The notes: generated by a model not told the origin, from the letters alone. A DNA stretch of 64,000 bases from Devosia epidermidihirudinis (GCF_000971295.1 NZ_LANJ01000046.1:62001-126000), one strand, 5' to 3'. Numbered from the stretch's first letter, positions 53,967-63,867 are shown. Translations and numbers: made by a program.

Positions 53967-55808
53967 ATGATAACTGATAGCGCGTTGCTGCTACGCCTCC
54001 AGACTGAGATATTGGAAGCCGTGGCGTGCGGGGAATCCCTCACGGCCATCGCTGAGCTGCTGTGCCTTCGTGTCGAAGCAGCGGTGCCCGACGTCACCTG
54101 TTCCATCCTTGCCGTTGATGCAGAGGGGTATCTTCACCCCCTTGCAGCGCCGAGCCTGCCGGTTAATTTCGGTGCCGCCGTGGATGGCGCGCCGATCGGT
54201 CCAAAGGCAGGGTCTTGCGGCACGGCTGCCTTCCGCAATGAAGCGGTGATGGTCACCGACATTGCCAGCGACCCGCTCTGGGAAGATTTCCGTGATCTCG
54301 CCCTGCCGCTTGGACTGCGTGCCTGCTGGTCCAGCCCCATTCGCGATAGCGCCGACAACGTCGTGGCCACCTTTGCGTTTTACTATCGCTCATGCCGAGG
54401 GCCGGACGAGCTCGAGCGCAGCATCGTCCAGACCTGCGTGCATCTCTGCGCCATTGCCATCGAGCACGAGCGTGTCCGCCTCAAGAACCACCGCCTGGCC
54501 TATTTCGACGCGCTGACCAATCTGCCCAATCGTGGCCACTTCAACGACCTCCTGGCCAGTCACATCAAGCGCGGCAAGCCTTTCGGCCTGCTGCTGGCCG
54601 ACATCGATCACCTCAAGGTGGTCAATGACACGCTGGGCCACACCTATGGCGACATCCTCATCCGCACCATTGCCGAGCGTATCGCCGATAGCGCGCCGGG
54701 CCTCGTCGCCTGCCGCCTCGGCGGCGACGAATTCGCCGTCATCGTGCCCGGTTGCGCCGATGAGCGATCGCTGTCGTCCGCTGCAGCGCATATGTTGTCC
54801 TGCGTGCGCGGCTTGATTGCGGTGGGCGAGCAGACGCTCGACCCGCATGTCACTGCTGGTGGGGCGCTGTTCGGTCCCGACGGTGCCGATGCGGCCACGC
54901 TCAGCCAAAGCGCGGACTTTGCCCTTTATCATGCCAAGGAAACCCGGCGCGGCAGCTATGTGCGCTTTGCCCCGGGCCTGCGCACTTCGATGATCCAGCG
55001 CGCCAGCATGGTCCGCGCCGTCGATCAGGCCATCACCGAAAAACGCATCATCGCGCACTATCAGCCGCTGGTGCGGATCGACACCGGCGAGATCGTTGGC
55101 CTTGAGGCTCTGGCGCGGATGCGCATGCCCGATGGGCGCATCGCCGCCGCTGGCGAGTTCCACGCCGCCATGGCCGACGCGCGCATCGCCTATCAGTTGA
55201 CCGGCGAAATGCTGACCCAAGTCGCCGCCGATATCCGGCATTGGCTCGATTTGGGCATCGACTTCCAGCACGTCGGCATCAACGTCACCAGCGGCGATTT
55301 CCTGCGTGGCGATCTCGAGCAGCGCATCGTCTCGACCTTTGAGGCTGCTGGCGTGCCGCTCAAGCATATCGTGCTTGAGGTCAATGAAGCCGTTTTTATG
55401 GGCGGCAATGACAATAAGGTCCCGCGTGCGGTCAGTGCCCTCCGCCAGCGTGGGCTACTCGTGGCGCTCGACGATTTCGGCACTGGCTTTGCCTCGCTCA
55501 CACACTTGCTGACTTTCCCTGTCGATATCATCAAGGTCGACAAGTCGTTCATCGAGCGGCTCGTGCATGACACCTCCAGCAAGGTCATCGTCGGCGCGAT
55601 CATCGATATCGCGCGCAAGCTCGACATGCGCATCATCGCCGAAGGCATCGAGTCGGCCGAACAGGTCGACGCCCTTCGCGCACTTGGCTGTTCGTTGGGG
55701 CAGGGTTATCTTTTTGCCCGCCCATGCTCGGCCAAAGACACGACAGAGCTTCTCTCGGTCTTTGCGCAAAAGCCCAAGCCCTCTGCTGAAACGCGCCTGT
55801 TCGCCTGA
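53967..55808 (+). CDS. GAF-GGDEF-EAL cyclic di-GMP protein
   Basis: A 613-residue soluble protein. A GAF domain lies at about 20-165 (CSILAVDAEGYLHPLAAPSLP, GPKAGSCGTAAFRNEAV). The GGDEF domain (about 185-340) has an intact GGDEF motif at 252-256. The EAL domain (about 355-600) has an intact EAL at 380-382 together with VNEAVF, LDDFGTGFASL, IKVDKSFI and AEGIES. Both active sites look complete, so it could make and break c-di-GMP, with the GAF domain selecting. ATG 53967 has AAGGTAGGG upstream; a GTG two codons earlier is possible. It has no operon partner. Confidence 0.93.
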   Translation: MITDSALLLRLQTEILEAVACGESLTAIAELLCLRVEAAVPDVTCSILAVDAEGYLHPLAAPSLPVNFGAAVDGAPIGPKAGSCGTAAFRNEAVMVTDIASDPLWEDFRDLALPLGLRACWSSPIRDSADNVVATFAFYYRSCRGPDELERSIVQTCVHLCAIAIEHERVRLKNHRLAYFDALTNLPNRGHFNDLLASHIKRGKPFGLLLADIDHLKVVNDTLGHTYGDILIRTIAERIADSAPGLVACRLGGDEFAVIVPGCADERSLSSAAAHMLSCVRGLIAVGEQTLDPHVTAGGALFGPDGADAATLSQSADFALYHAKETRRGSYVRFAPGLRTSMIQRASMVRAVDQAITEKRIIAHYQPLVRIDTGEIVGLEALARMRMPDGRIAAAGEFHAAMADARIAYQLTGEMLTQVAADIRHWLDLGIDFQHVGINVTSGDFLRGDLEQRIVSTFEAAGVPLKHIVLEVNEAVFMGGNDNKVPRAVSALRQRGLLVALDDFGTGFASLTHLLTFPVDIIKVDKSFIERLVHDTSSKVIVGAIIDIARKLDMRIIAEGIESAEQVDALRALGCSLGQGYLFARPCSAKDTTELLSVFAQKPKPSAETRLFA

Positions 55809-55896
55809 CGTCCCCATGACAGGACGGTGACAGGCTGCGTGCCTATGCTCCCAATCCAAGGACGCAACGACGTTCCGGATTTCCATGGGAGGACTT

Positions 55897-56841
55897 ATGA
55901 ACAAGCTGCTTTTGGCCGCGCTGATTTCTGGCGCTATGGCCGTGCCCGCTTTTGCTGCCGATTACACCATCATGGCGCCTGCTGCCCCCGGCGGCGGCTG
56001 GGACCAGACCGCCCGCACCATGCAGGAAGCTCTCCAGTCCTCGGGCATTTCGGGCAATGTGCAGGTCACCAACGTTCCCGGGGCTGGCGGCACCATCGGT
56101 CTCGCCCAGTTCGTCAATCAGTCCGCTGGCAATCCCAATGCACTGATCGTGGGTGGCTATGTGATGGTTGGCGCCATTCTCACCAATGCCTCCCCTGTGA
56201 CACTCGAAGAGGTCACCCCGATTGCCCGCCTCACCGGCGAAGCTGTCGCCATCGTCGTGCCGAAGAATTCCGATCTCAAGACGCTGGCTGATCTCGTCGC
56301 CAAGCTCAAGGCTGATGCTGGCTCCGTCTCCTGGGCCGGTGGTTCGGCGGGCGGCGCTGATCACATCACCGCAGGCCTCATCGCCAAGACGGTCGGTGTC
56401 GACCCAACCACCATCAACTACATTGCCTATTCGGGCGGTGGTGAAGCCCTCGCCGCCGTGCTCGGTGCACAGGTGACCGCAGGCATTTCCGGCTACAGCG
56501 AATTTGCCAGCCAGATCGAAGCCGGTGAACTGCGCCTGCTCGCCGTTTCCAGCGACGAACGCATCCCCGGCGTTGACGCGCCAACCCTGCGTGAAGCGGG
56601 CGTCGATATGGCCCTGCAGAACTGGCGCATGGTTGCTGCTGCCCCCGGCATCACTGCCGAGCAGAAAGCCGCCATCTCCGCCGATATCGAAAAGATGGTC
56701 AATTCGGATGCCTGGAAGACCGCGCTTGAAACCAAGGGCTGGGTCAACACCTACCTCGCTGGCGATGCGTTCGACGTTCAACTCGATGCCGATATCGGCG
56801 CGACCGAAGCCATCCTGAAAGACATTGGCCTGGTGCAATGA
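55897..56841 (+). CDS. tctC: Tripartite tricarboxylate transporter binding protein TctC
   Basis: A 314-residue periplasmic protein with a signal peptide ([20 protein letters not shown]). It has the Bug/TctC-family phrases [19 protein letters not shown] and [15 protein letters not shown], and a C-terminal [12 protein letters not shown]. It binds a carboxylate (citrate, tricarballylate or another organic acid). ATG 55897 has GGGAGGA four bases upstream. The operon continues with tctB (overlap ATGA at 56838-56841). Confidence 0.92.
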   Translation: MNKLLLAALISGAMAVPAFAADYTIMAPAAPGGGWDQTARTMQEALQSSGISGNVQVTNVPGAGGTIGLAQFVNQSAGNPNALIVGGYVMVGAILTNASPVTLEEVTPIARLTGEAVAIVVPKNSDLKTLADLVAKLKADAGSVSWAGGSAGGADHITAGLIAKTVGVDPTTINYIAYSGGGEALAAVLGAQVTAGISGYSEFASQIEAGELRLLAVSSDERIPGVDAPTLREAGVDMALQNWRMVAAAPGITAEQKAAISADIEKMVNSDAWKTALETKGWVNTYLAGDAFDVQLDADIGATEAILKDIGLVQ

Positions 56842-57323
56842 GCTCAGGCGCACCAAACCTGTCGCGCCGCCCCGATGGGGCGGCGCTTGTCATAGCGGTC
56901 ATTCTGGCCGGTATCGCCGCCATCATCATCTGGCAAACCAGCCAGATGCGCTTGCCACCCATTCAGGCACGCGTCGGGCCAACCGTGTTCCCCTACGCCA
57001 TCGCGGGCGGCATGCTTTTGCTCTCCGTCGGCACGGCGGTTTCCGCCATGCGCGGTGGTTTTCCTGCGCGTGACAACGACAATTACGTGCCGATTGCGTG
57101 GATCATTGGCGGGCTGGTTGCCCAGATCCTGCTGCTCTCGACCGCCGGTTTTTCCATCGCCACCGGCATTCTCTTTGCCTTCACCGCCAAGGCCTTCGGG
57201 CGTGGCCCGCTGTGGCAGACCATTCCGATAGGCGTCGTCTTCGCCTTCATCGTCTGGTTCGCCTTTGCCAAGGGCCTGCAACTTTCGCTGCCGGCCGGCT
57301 TCCTCGAACGGCTCATCCCCTGA
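56838..57323 (+). CDS. tctB: Tripartite tricarboxylate transporter small permease TctB
   Basis: A 161-residue inner-membrane protein with four predicted helices (about 15-35, 47-65, 78-110, 125-145), as in TctB. It helps carry the substrate from TctC. Its start overlaps the tctC stop, and tctA follows 15 bases later. Confidence 0.88.
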   Translation: MSSGAPNLSRRPDGAALVIAVILAGIAAIIIWQTSQMRLPPIQARVGPTVFPYAIAGGMLLLSVGTAVSAMRGGFPARDNDNYVPIAWIIGGLVAQILLLSTAGFSIATGILFAFTAKAFGRGPLWQTIPIGVVFAFIVWFAFAKGLQLSLPAGFLERLIP

Positions 57324-57338
57324 TCGGAAGGCGCTGAA

Positions 57339-58886
57339 ATGGACACTTTCGGACTTCTCGCGCAGGGCATGGTCGCTGCGTTGCAGTGGCAAAACCTGAT
57401 CTATGCCCTGATCGGCGTTACCTTGGGCACCGCCGTTGGCGTGCTGCCCGGCATCGGCCCTGCGCTCACCGTCGCTCTGCTCTTGCCCGTCACCTATCGG
57501 CTCGACGCGGCTGGCTCGCTCATCATGTTCGCTGGCATTTATTACGGCGGCATGTATGGCGGCTCGACTACCTCGATCCTGCTCAATACACCCGGTGAAT
57601 CCGCCTCGATCGTCACCGCGCTCGAAGGCAACAAAATGGCCCGCAAGGGCAGGGGCGGTCCCGCCCTCGCCACCGCCGCCATCGGCTCGTTCGTCGCTGG
57701 CCTGATCGCGACTTTGGCGCTGGCTTTCGTTGCGCCATGGGTCGTCAAATTCGCGCTGGCCTTTGGCCCCGCCGAATATTTCGCCCTGATGGTGCTGGCC
57801 TTCATCACCGTTTCTGCCGCCTTTGGCGACAGTGCCGTGCGCGGTCTCACCGCCCTGTTCATCGGCTTAGGCTTGGGCATTATCGGCATCGACCAGCAAA
57901 CCGGCCAGTCTCGCCTGGCCTTTGGCGTGCTCGATCTGCTTGACGGTATCGAGGTGACGACGCTTGCCGTGGCCCTGTTCGCCATTGGCGAAACCCTCAA
58001 GATCGCTGCCGACCGCAATCAGGTCAAAGAAGAGGTCATGGCGGTCAAGGGTTCGGTCTGGATGACCAAGGAAGACTGGAAGCGCAGCTGGATTCCGTGG
58101 CTACGCGGCACCGCCATCGGCTTCCCCATCGGCGCCATGCCGGCGGGCGGCGCTGATGTGTCGAGCTTCCTCTCCTACAGCGCCGAAAAGTCCTTCGCCA
58201 AGCATCCCGAAGAGTTTGGCCACGGTGCCATCGAGGGCGTTGCCGGTCCCGAGGCGGCCAACAATGCTTCTGCCGCCGGTACGCTCGTGCCGCTGCTGAC
58301 GCTGGGTCTGCCGACAACGGCCACCGCCGCCATCATGCTGGCGGGCTTCCAGCAGTTCGGCCTCCAGCCCGGCCCCTTGCTGTTCGCCAACAACGCCAAC
58401 CTCGTCTGGGCGCTGATTGCCAGCCTGCTCGTCGCCAACTTCATGCTGATCGTGCTCAATCTGCCGCTGATCGGTCTCTGGGTGAAGCTGTTGACCATTC
58501 CAAAGCCCTGGCTCTATGGCGGTATTCTGGTGTTCGCTACGCTGGGTACACTGGGGGCAAACGGCGCCATGTCCGGCCATATCGGCCCCATCAGCTTCTC
58601 GTTTGAACTGGTGCTGCTGCTGGCCTTCGGCGTGCTGGGCTATCTGCTCCGCCGCTTCGGCTACCCGATTGCGCCCGTCGTTGTCGGCCTGATCCTGGGG
58701 CCCATGGCCGAGCAGCAATTGCGCCGCGCTTTGGCGATCAGCCAGGGCGACGTCACCATCCTGTTCCACTCGCCCATCGCCATCACCCTCTATGTAGTGA
58801 CGGCCATCGCCGTTCTACTGCCGCTGTTCATGCGCCTGCGCGGCAAGGGGCAGGTTCTGGGTCAGCTGGCCAGCGACGAAGACTGA
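57339..58886 (+). CDS. tctA: Tripartite tricarboxylate transporter large permease TctA
   Basis: A 515-residue polytopic permease with the TctA repeats [17 protein letters not shown] near residue 34 and [22 protein letters not shown] near 65 (quoted in part), and [13 protein letters not shown] with [24 protein letters not shown] in the second half. It is the translocating subunit of the sodium/proton-driven carboxylate importer and ends the tctCBA operon. Confidence 0.95.
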   Translation: MDTFGLLAQGMVAALQWQNLIYALIGVTLGTAVGVLPGIGPALTVALLLPVTYRLDAAGSLIMFAGIYYGGMYGGSTTSILLNTPGESASIVTALEGNKMARKGRGGPALATAAIGSFVAGLIATLALAFVAPWVVKFALAFGPAEYFALMVLAFITVSAAFGDSAVRGLTALFIGLGLGIIGIDQQTGQSRLAFGVLDLLDGIEVTTLAVALFAIGETLKIAADRNQVKEEVMAVKGSVWMTKEDWKRSWIPWLRGTAIGFPIGAMPAGGADVSSFLSYSAEKSFAKHPEEFGHGAIEGVAGPEAANNASAAGTLVPLLTLGLPTTATAAIMLAGFQQFGLQPGPLLFANNANLVWALIASLLVANFMLIVLNLPLIGLWVKLLTIPKPWLYGGILVFATLGTLGANGAMSGHIGPISFSFELVLLLAFGVLGYLLRRFGYPIAPVVVGLILGPMAEQQLRRALAISQGDVTILFHSPIAITLYVVTAIAVLLPLFMRLRGKGQVLGQLASDED

Positions 58887-58904
58887 CCGAGCTCTCCCGC
58901 AAAG

Positions 58905-58941
58905 AAAAAGCCCGGGCACCATTGCTGGTGTCCGGGCTTTT
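58905..58941. terminator. Bidirectional terminator between tctA and the small leftward gene
   Basis: A 15-bp stem AAAAGCCCGGGCACC / GGTGTCCGGGCTTTT (one mismatch) with a six-base loop. It has A and T tracts on both sides, so it can end transcription from both directions. Confidence 0.85.
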
Positions 58942-59005
58942 CAACGTTCTGTCGGCTGCCAATCGAGGTCGCACAGGGAGCAAGCGCCCTCGGGTCTTTC
59001 GACCT

Positions 59006-59179
59006 TTAATAGCGGCTGATCGAACGGAAAGCAGCGGCGTCGATACCGAGGGTCTCGAGATGCTTGGCTTTGGGTGCCCGTCCAGCCTCAACAGCATTCG
59101 CGGCGGCAGCAGCGCTGCCAAAGACTTCAACGAACGTGCTCAGGGTCGCAAACAAACCTTTGCTGCGCAGGGTACTCAT
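59006..59179 (-). CDS. Small DUF1127-like protein
   Basis: A 57-residue frame: MSTLRSKGLFATLSTFVEVFG, an Ala-rich stretch (GSAAAAANAVE), and the C-terminal KHLETLGIDAAAFRSISRY. That end resembles the C-terminus of small DUF1127/YjiS-type proteins of alphaproteobacteria, some of which bind RNA in stress responses. AGGAAATGGA lies upstream of the ATG, and the shared terminator at 58905 follows. It has few basic residues for a DUF1127 core, so the family link is tentative. Confidence 0.65.
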   Translation of the reverse strand: MSTLRSKGLFATLSTFVEVFGSAAAAANAVEAGRAPKAKHLETLGIDAAAFRSISRY

Positions 59180-59329
59180 TTCCATTTCCTCTCAAAGACC
59201 CGGCCGAATTGCCGCGTCACTCTCATGAGTGTTCAAATGGACCTTGTACTGCCCCTTTACTAGGTCGCCTACGGCAAGCCAGCTATGCACCGCTGGGGAT
59301 GCATTGCTGCGTCTCTGTCCGGAGCGCTT

Positions 59330-59830
59330 TTATTGCAGCCAGGCCTGGAAGCTGCCGCCGGCGATCATCGCCCAATAGAGCTTGCCGCCGGGGGCACGAG
59401 CGACGGCAAGGCCGAACTCGGTAAAGCGGGTGCTGAGCAGGGTGGAGCGGTGGCCAGGAGAATCCATCCAACCCTGAATCGCTTCCTGTAGCGTCTTTTG
59501 GCCGCCCGCGAGATTTTCACCGACGGCGCCGATATAGCCCGCCGTGGTCACGCGCTGGCGCAGCTTGACGCCAAGATCGTGGCTGAGGGTGTTTTTCTGC
59601 GCCATCAGCCGCGCCTGCGCGCGTGAGGCGTCTTCGAGGCGCTTGTTATAGGTCCATGCGGGGGCGCCATTGGCCGCGCGCACCGCATTGATGGCAGCGA
59701 GAAACTGCGCATCGGTCAATGTTTCGGGGGTAGCGCCACCGGCTGGAACAAAGGGAACCGTGCTGGCGCAGGCGGCGAGAACGAACGCGGGGGCCAGGGT
59801 GAGAAAGCCGCGACGGGTCAGTGAGCTCAT
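59330..59830 (-). CDS. Exported CAP-domain lipoprotein
   Basis: A 166-residue CAP/SCP-family protein (bacterial YkwD type). The N-terminus has a twin-arginine-like TRRGFLTL and a lipobox (LAAC, lipidated Cys near residue 20). The CAP motifs are FLAAINAVRAANGAPAW, NTLSHDLG (His), VGENLAGG (Glu) and WMDSPGHRSTLL (His). Such proteins sit on cell surfaces; their activity is not established. ATG 59830 is chosen because it gives the export signal. Confidence 0.88.
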   Translation of the reverse strand: MSSLTRRGFLTLAPAFVLAACASTVPFVPAGGATPETLTDAQFLAAINAVRAANGAPAWTYNKRLEDASRAQARLMAQKNTLSHDLGVKLRQRVTTAGYIGAVGENLAGGQKTLQEAIQGWMDSPGHRSTLLSTRFTEFGLAVARAPGGKLYWAMIAGGSFQAWLQ

Positions 59831-59922
59831 GCAGAATTCCGATGGTGGGCAGCCGAAGACGCACAAGTGGTAGCGCAATTGGCCGCCCCGGCAAAGCGTC
59901 GAGGCCTGGCAGGGTTAGCGCG

Positions 59923-60783
59923 CTAGGCCTGATCGTAAGCACTGAGCAGATGCGGCAGCACCGCCAGATCGGTGGCGATCGGCGTGCCTTCGGCCAGCTC
60001 CCAGCAGGCGGCGAGCGCGGAATGCGCGGCGGCGTAACCGAGGACCCGTTTGCGATTGAGCCCGAGGCGATTGGCGAAGGCATCGGCCAGCGCCGCAATG
60101 CGGCGCGGATCGGCGGCAAGCTTGGTCGCGCCAACCGGGTTGCGGAACACATTGGCCACTTCGTAGGCTGGATCACCAAGCAGCCCCTTTGGATCAATGG
60201 CCAGCCAGCCGCGATCCGAGCTCAGGATATTGTCGTGGTGCAGATCGCCATGCAGGGGAATGGTGGGCGCAGGCTTGTCGAACAGCTTGAGCGCAATGCC
60301 TGCGGAGCGGGCATACAAATCGCGCGCGGTGTGCGGCCACATGCGCACATCGGTGGCGAACAGCGCATCGAAGCGTTCGCGCAGTGGCATCAGGCCATTG
60401 GGGATATCGCCGCGCGGTTTGTGCAGGCTCGCCACAACCGTGCAGACGGCGATGGTACCCTGATCGTCGTGCCCGGCGCGGACCGGTTCGCCCAGCGTGC
60501 CGCCATCGAGCCATTCCATGAAGATGGTGTCGCCATGCATATCGAAAACGGTCGCGGCACCCTCGCCGCCATACCAGTTCATCAACTGCGCGCCACGGCG
60601 CTCTTCGGCGGCAGCAGGGCCGGATTTGAGGATCTTGAGGGCAGCAAAATTGCGCCCGTTCTGCTCGACGCGGAAAATCCAGCTCGTCGCTGTTTCGGCC
60701 ACGGGCGTGGATTTGGTGAGCGACCAGCGGATCAGGGCGCGGTTGAGTGCAGTTTCGACGGGAGACTGATTCATGGCGGTCAT
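59923..60783 (-). CDS. Aminoglycoside/hydroxyurea antibiotic phosphotransferase family kinase
   Basis: A 286-residue kinase of the APH(6)/hydroxyurea kinase family. The ATP-binding Lys is in FAALKILKSGP, the hinge in IFMEWLDGGTLG, the catalytic loop is LHGDLHHDNIL and the metal Asp is in LAIDPKGLLGDPAYEVAN. Relatives phosphorylate streptomycin or hydroxyurea, but chromosomal homologues often act on other metabolites, so resistance should not be inferred. The start could be ATG 60783 or ATG 60774. Confidence 0.85.
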   Translation of the reverse strand: MTAMNQSPVETALNRALIRWSLTKSTPVAETATSWIFRVEQNGRNFAALKILKSGPAAAEERRGAQLMNWYGGEGAATVFDMHGDTIFMEWLDGGTLGEPVRAGHDDQGTIAVCTVVASLHKPRGDIPNGLMPLRERFDALFATDVRMWPHTARDLYARSAGIALKLFDKPAPTIPLHGDLHHDNILSSDRGWLAIDPKGLLGDPAYEVANVFRNPVGATKLAADPRRIAALADAFANRLGLNRKRVLGYAAAHSALAACWELAEGTPIATDLAVLPHLLSAYDQA

Positions 60784-60994
60784 TAGAGCAGAACGCGGCC
60801 CCAGTTTCGACTATCCAGCCCGTCCTCGCCGCAAAAGGTGATCGAATTCAGGCGGCGGCAAGAATTGGTTAGCCTTGTGGCTTGGCAAGACAGCAACCCT
60901 AATCGACGGGACATTGGCCCGGAAAGGGTTCGTTATGATTGCGGGCGCAGCATGGGTAAACGCAAAGACCAGTCCATCAAAGGGGGGACAGTCA

Positions 60995-61171
60995 ATGACA
61001 CATCTACCCTATGAAGACAGACGCGAAGCCAACGAGTTCACCGACATCGTTGCGGCCGACGAGGCGCGGCCGGGTATCGGCAAGCAATTGCTCAATGGCA
61101 TTGGCGGATTGCTGGTGCTGCTCATCACCGGAATAGTGATCGTGCTGCTGGTGCTCTGGAAGTCGCCGTAA
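60995..61171 (+). CDS. Small single-pass membrane protein
   Basis: A 58-residue protein: an acidic N-terminal half (MTHLPYEDRREANEFTDI) and one C-terminal membrane helix (about 36-55, GGLLVLLITGIVIVLLVLW). AGGGGGGACA lies just before the ATG, a strong ribosome-binding site. I do not recognise the family. Confidence 0.6.
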   Translation: MTHLPYEDRREANEFTDIVAADEARPGIGKQLLNGIGGLLVLLITGIVIVLLVLWKSP

Positions 61172-61202
61172 CCCCATAAAAGTCACCACTATCACCGCGC
61201 TG

Positions 61203-61275
61203 CCCTCGGACTTGATCCGAGGGCCACTCCCCCCACGGCACCAGCGGGTAGTGACCCTCGGATCAAGTCCGAGGG
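61203..61275. repeat. Dispersed paired-palindrome repeat, copy 3
   Basis: Two 21-bp palindromic units (61203-61223 and 61255-61275) are exact reverse complements of each other, separated by 31 bases. The outer arms are CCCTCGGA and TCCGAGGG. The design and core match copies 1 and 2, with A/T replacing two G/C positions in the centre. It lies between convergent genes. Confidence 0.82.
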
Positions 61276-61339
61276 AAGCGACAGTGGGTGGGATGGTGCC
61301 AGTAGCAAACCCAAGTGGGCGGGCGCGCTGCTTCACGCC

Positions 61340-62755
61340 CTAGGCGATCCTGTAAGCGTCCTTCGCCGCCTGGTAGCTCAGGTGGCGCGCAATATCGCGG
61401 GCGCTGGCCTTGCTCAGCCGATGCTCGGCCACCCATTGCGCCAGGAACCCGCAGACTTCGCGCCGCCACACATCATGCCGCGCCGGAATGGACAGCAGGG
61501 CGCGCGTGTCGTCGTTAAACCCGGCAAGGTTATAGAACCCGGCTGACTCCACCACCTGATCGAGATAGCGGCGAATGCCCTGCGGGCTATCGTGGAACCA
61601 CCACGGCGGACCGATCATCAGCGAGGGCCAGAAGCCCGCCATCGGCGCCAGCTCGCGAGCATAATTGCTCTCGTCCAGCGTGAAAGCGATGAGGCGCAGG
61701 TTCGGCTCGTTGCCGCAACGGTTGAGCAGGGGCTGCAGGCCATCGACATAGTTCACCCGGCTCGGAACATCCCCACCCAGATCCGGCCCGCGCTCTTCCA
61801 GCAAGTGCGCGTCAGTATTGCGACGTGCGCCCGCGTGCAGCTGCATCACCATGCCATCCTCAACCGCCAGCAGCGCCATTTCGGTCATCATCTGGGCTCG
61901 GAACAGGTCGGCATCCTCCGGGTCGTATTGCCCGGTCAGAATGCGCTCCAGCAAAGCCTGCTTTTCGAGCGGCGCGAGGTCGGCGGTCAGGGCGGTAGGC
62001 AAGCCGTGATCGGTAGCGACGGCACCAAAGCGGCGGAAGACTTCGCGGCGGTTGCGATGCGCATTGATCAGGCCCGACCAGATCGTGATGTTCTCGCCGG
62101 TCAGGTCGCCAAACTGATGCAACCGGTCGAGAAAGCCTGCGCGCTCGGGATTGGTGACATCATCGGGGCGATAGGTGGTGCGGACGCGGCCAATAAGGCC
62201 CTCGGCTTCCATCTTGTGGTGATGGGTGAGCGGGTCGAGCGCATATTCGGTGGTGGCGATAACCTCGACGCGCGCCCGGTCGAGCAGGGCGCGGGGCAGC
62301 AGGTCAGGCGTGGCCAAAGCGGTATCGATCGTGTCGTAAATGGCGTCGGCGGTGTCGGAAGACAGCTCGTCGGTGATGCCAAACGCCCAATGCAGCGAAT
62401 GGTCGATCCACGACTTGGACGGAGTGCCGACAAAGAGGTGATAATTGGCGGCAAACAGACGCCAGGCCGCTCGGCCATCGGCAATGGGTTTGCCGTCCTT
62501 CCGTGGAATGCCCAGATCGTCATAGCTGAGGCCACGGCTGCGCAGCATGCGCAGCACATAGTGGTCGGGCGTGAGGAACAGCGCCGTGGGGCTGGCGAAG
62601 CGCTCGTTATTGGCGAACCAGGCCGGATCGGTATGCCCATGCGGGCAGATCAGCGGCAGCTCGGCCACCTCCGGATAAAGCTCGCGCGCAATGGAGCGGG
62701 CGGGCTCGGCGGCGGGCAACAAACGATCGGGATGGAGATGAGCGGGCTGGGTCAT
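61340..62755 (-). CDS. uxaC: Glucuronate (uronate) isomerase
   Basis: A 471-residue TIM-barrel enzyme that isomerises D-glucuronate to fructuronate and galacturonate to tagaturonate. Features: the metal motif LPLICPHGHTDP near residue 37 (H-x-H), TTEYALDPLTHHH, MVMQLHAGARRNTD and GFNDDTRALLSIPARHDVWRR. Length is standard. ATG 62755 is chosen; a longer frame to 62926 is not supported. No other uronate genes adjoin, though a sugar-acid cassette lies 20 kb away. Confidence 0.94.
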   Translation of the reverse strand: MTQPAHLHPDRLLPAAEPARSIARELYPEVAELPLICPHGHTDPAWFANNERFASPTALFLTPDHYVLRMLRSRGLSYDDLGIPRKDGKPIADGRAAWRLFAANYHLFVGTPSKSWIDHSLHWAFGITDELSSDTADAIYDTIDTALATPDLLPRALLDRARVEVIATTEYALDPLTHHHKMEAEGLIGRVRTTYRPDDVTNPERAGFLDRLHQFGDLTGENITIWSGLINAHRNRREVFRRFGAVATDHGLPTALTADLAPLEKQALLERILTGQYDPEDADLFRAQMMTEMALLAVEDGMVMQLHAGARRNTDAHLLEERGPDLGGDVPSRVNYVDGLQPLLNRCGNEPNLRLIAFTLDESNYARELAPMAGFWPSLMIGPPWWFHDSPQGIRRYLDQVVESAGFYNLAGFNDDTRALLSIPARHDVWRREVCGFLAQWVAEHRLSKASARDIARHLSYQAAKDAYRIA

Positions 62756-62969
62756 GCGCGGAACTTGCCACGAAGCAGAAGCCAGATCAACGATCTGCCA
62801 TACAAGATGAAGATTGTGGCATTTTATGTAAATTAACCGCGATAGCAGGAACGAATTCGCGACATTCCCCGTGGAGGTTAGCCTTTCGATGCGGGTGAGA
62901 AACGGCTGAGCAAAGCGGCCGCCCAAAACTGAAACCGATCATCTGGCTGGGGCCAGCGAGGGGACGTTT

Positions 62970-63137
62970 ATGGCGCATCTGGACACACACGACACGCAGG
63001 ACATTCTGGTTGCCGCGCGCCGCGAGGCGCGTCGGTCCGGTCATGTGCAAAATGCACAGATCATGCTCGTCGCAGCCGGTCTTGCCGCCTTCGGCATAGT
63101 GGCGGTTGCAGGCGCCATGCTGGTCGCGGTGTTTTAG
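62970..63137 (+). CDS. Small single-pass membrane protein
   Basis: A 55-residue frame: a charged N-terminal helix (MAHLDTHDTQDILVAARREA) and a C-terminal membrane helix (about 32-54, MLVAAGLAAFGIVAVAGAML). GAGGGGACG lies upstream of the ATG. It precedes the response regulator by 47 bases and could share its transcript. The family is unknown. Confidence 0.55.
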   Translation: MAHLDTHDTQDILVAARREARRSGHVQNAQIMLVAAGLAAFGIVAVAGAMLVAVF

Positions 63138-63184
63138 CGGTAAACCCAAGTGACGGCATGGCGAAAAGACCCTAGTGTCCCGCC

Positions 63185-63856
63185 ATGCGCATCCTGCTTG
63201 TCGAAGACAATGAAGACCTGGGCGAGGCCATCGAAAAGCGGCTGCGCAGTGCTGGCCACTCGGTAGAATGGGTGCGCGACGGCGCCGACGTTGTTTCGGC
63301 GGCTGAAGGCGACAATTTCGATGCGGTGGCGCTCGATCTGATGCTGCCCAATCGCGATGGTATCGGGCTGATCGCCGAGCTGCGCCGCCGCAAGTTTAAT
63401 GCCCCCATCCTCGTCATCACCGCGCGCTCCGAGATCGACGACAAGGTCAGCCTGCTCGATCTGGGGGCCGACGATTATCTCGTCAAACCGTTCGACCTGC
63501 GCGAGCTCGAAGCGCGCCTCCGCGCCCTCATTCGTCGCACCGGTGGCCAGACCACGAGCACCTTGGGCGTGGGCAATCTCGAACTCGATCTGGCCGGGCT
63601 CAACGCTGCGGTCGCTGGTAAATCCCTGGAACTGGGCCGCCGCGAATTCCGCCTGCTCGAAATCCTCGTTACCAGCGCCGGCAAGGTCGTGCCCAAGGAG
63701 CGGCTGATGAACCAGCTGTTCAATTTCGATGAAGCGGTTTCGGTCAATGCGCTCGAACTGCACATCTCGCGGCTGCGCAAAAAGCTCGAAGCAGCGAGCA
63801 TCGAAATCGGAACCGTGCGCGGGGTCGGCTATGTACTGCGCACGCCCAATGGCTAG
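63185..63856 (+). CDS. OmpR-family response regulator (TctD/QseB-like)
   Basis: A 223-residue regulator. The receiver has E7/D8, phospho-Asp D51 (AVALDLMLPNRDG) and the Lys in YLVKPF. The winged-helix domain (about 125-220) has LGRREFRLLEILV, NALELHISRLRKKL and GVGYVLR. The form is close to TctD and QseB. A kinase gene would be expected just downstream, but the next 144 bases to the window edge contain only a repeat. Confidence 0.92.
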   Translation: MRILLVEDNEDLGEAIEKRLRSAGHSVEWVRDGADVVSAAEGDNFDAVALDLMLPNRDGIGLIAELRRRKFNAPILVITARSEIDDKVSLLDLGADDYLVKPFDLRELEARLRALIRRTGGQTTSTLGVGNLELDLAGLNAAVAGKSLELGRREFRLLEILVTSAGKVVPKERLMNQLFNFDEAVSVNALELHISRLRKKLEAASIEIGTVRGVGYVLRTPNG

Positions 63857-63867
63857 CCGTGACACCG

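Noticed and set aside
59923..60783. Reading the kinase gene as an antibiotic-resistance determinant
   Set aside because: The fold is right, but the gene sits in ordinary chromosomal context with no mobile element; substrate unknown.
62799..62806. CTTGTATG (minus strand) in the uxaC upstream region, resembling the GntR motif
   Set aside because: Only eight bases match, and a match of that length is expected by chance in 64 kb; not claimed as a regulon member.
62848..62873. GGAAC-N17-CGTG as an EcfG promoter for the small gene at 62970
   Set aside because: The -10 has a mismatch at a key base and the leader would be long; too weak to list.
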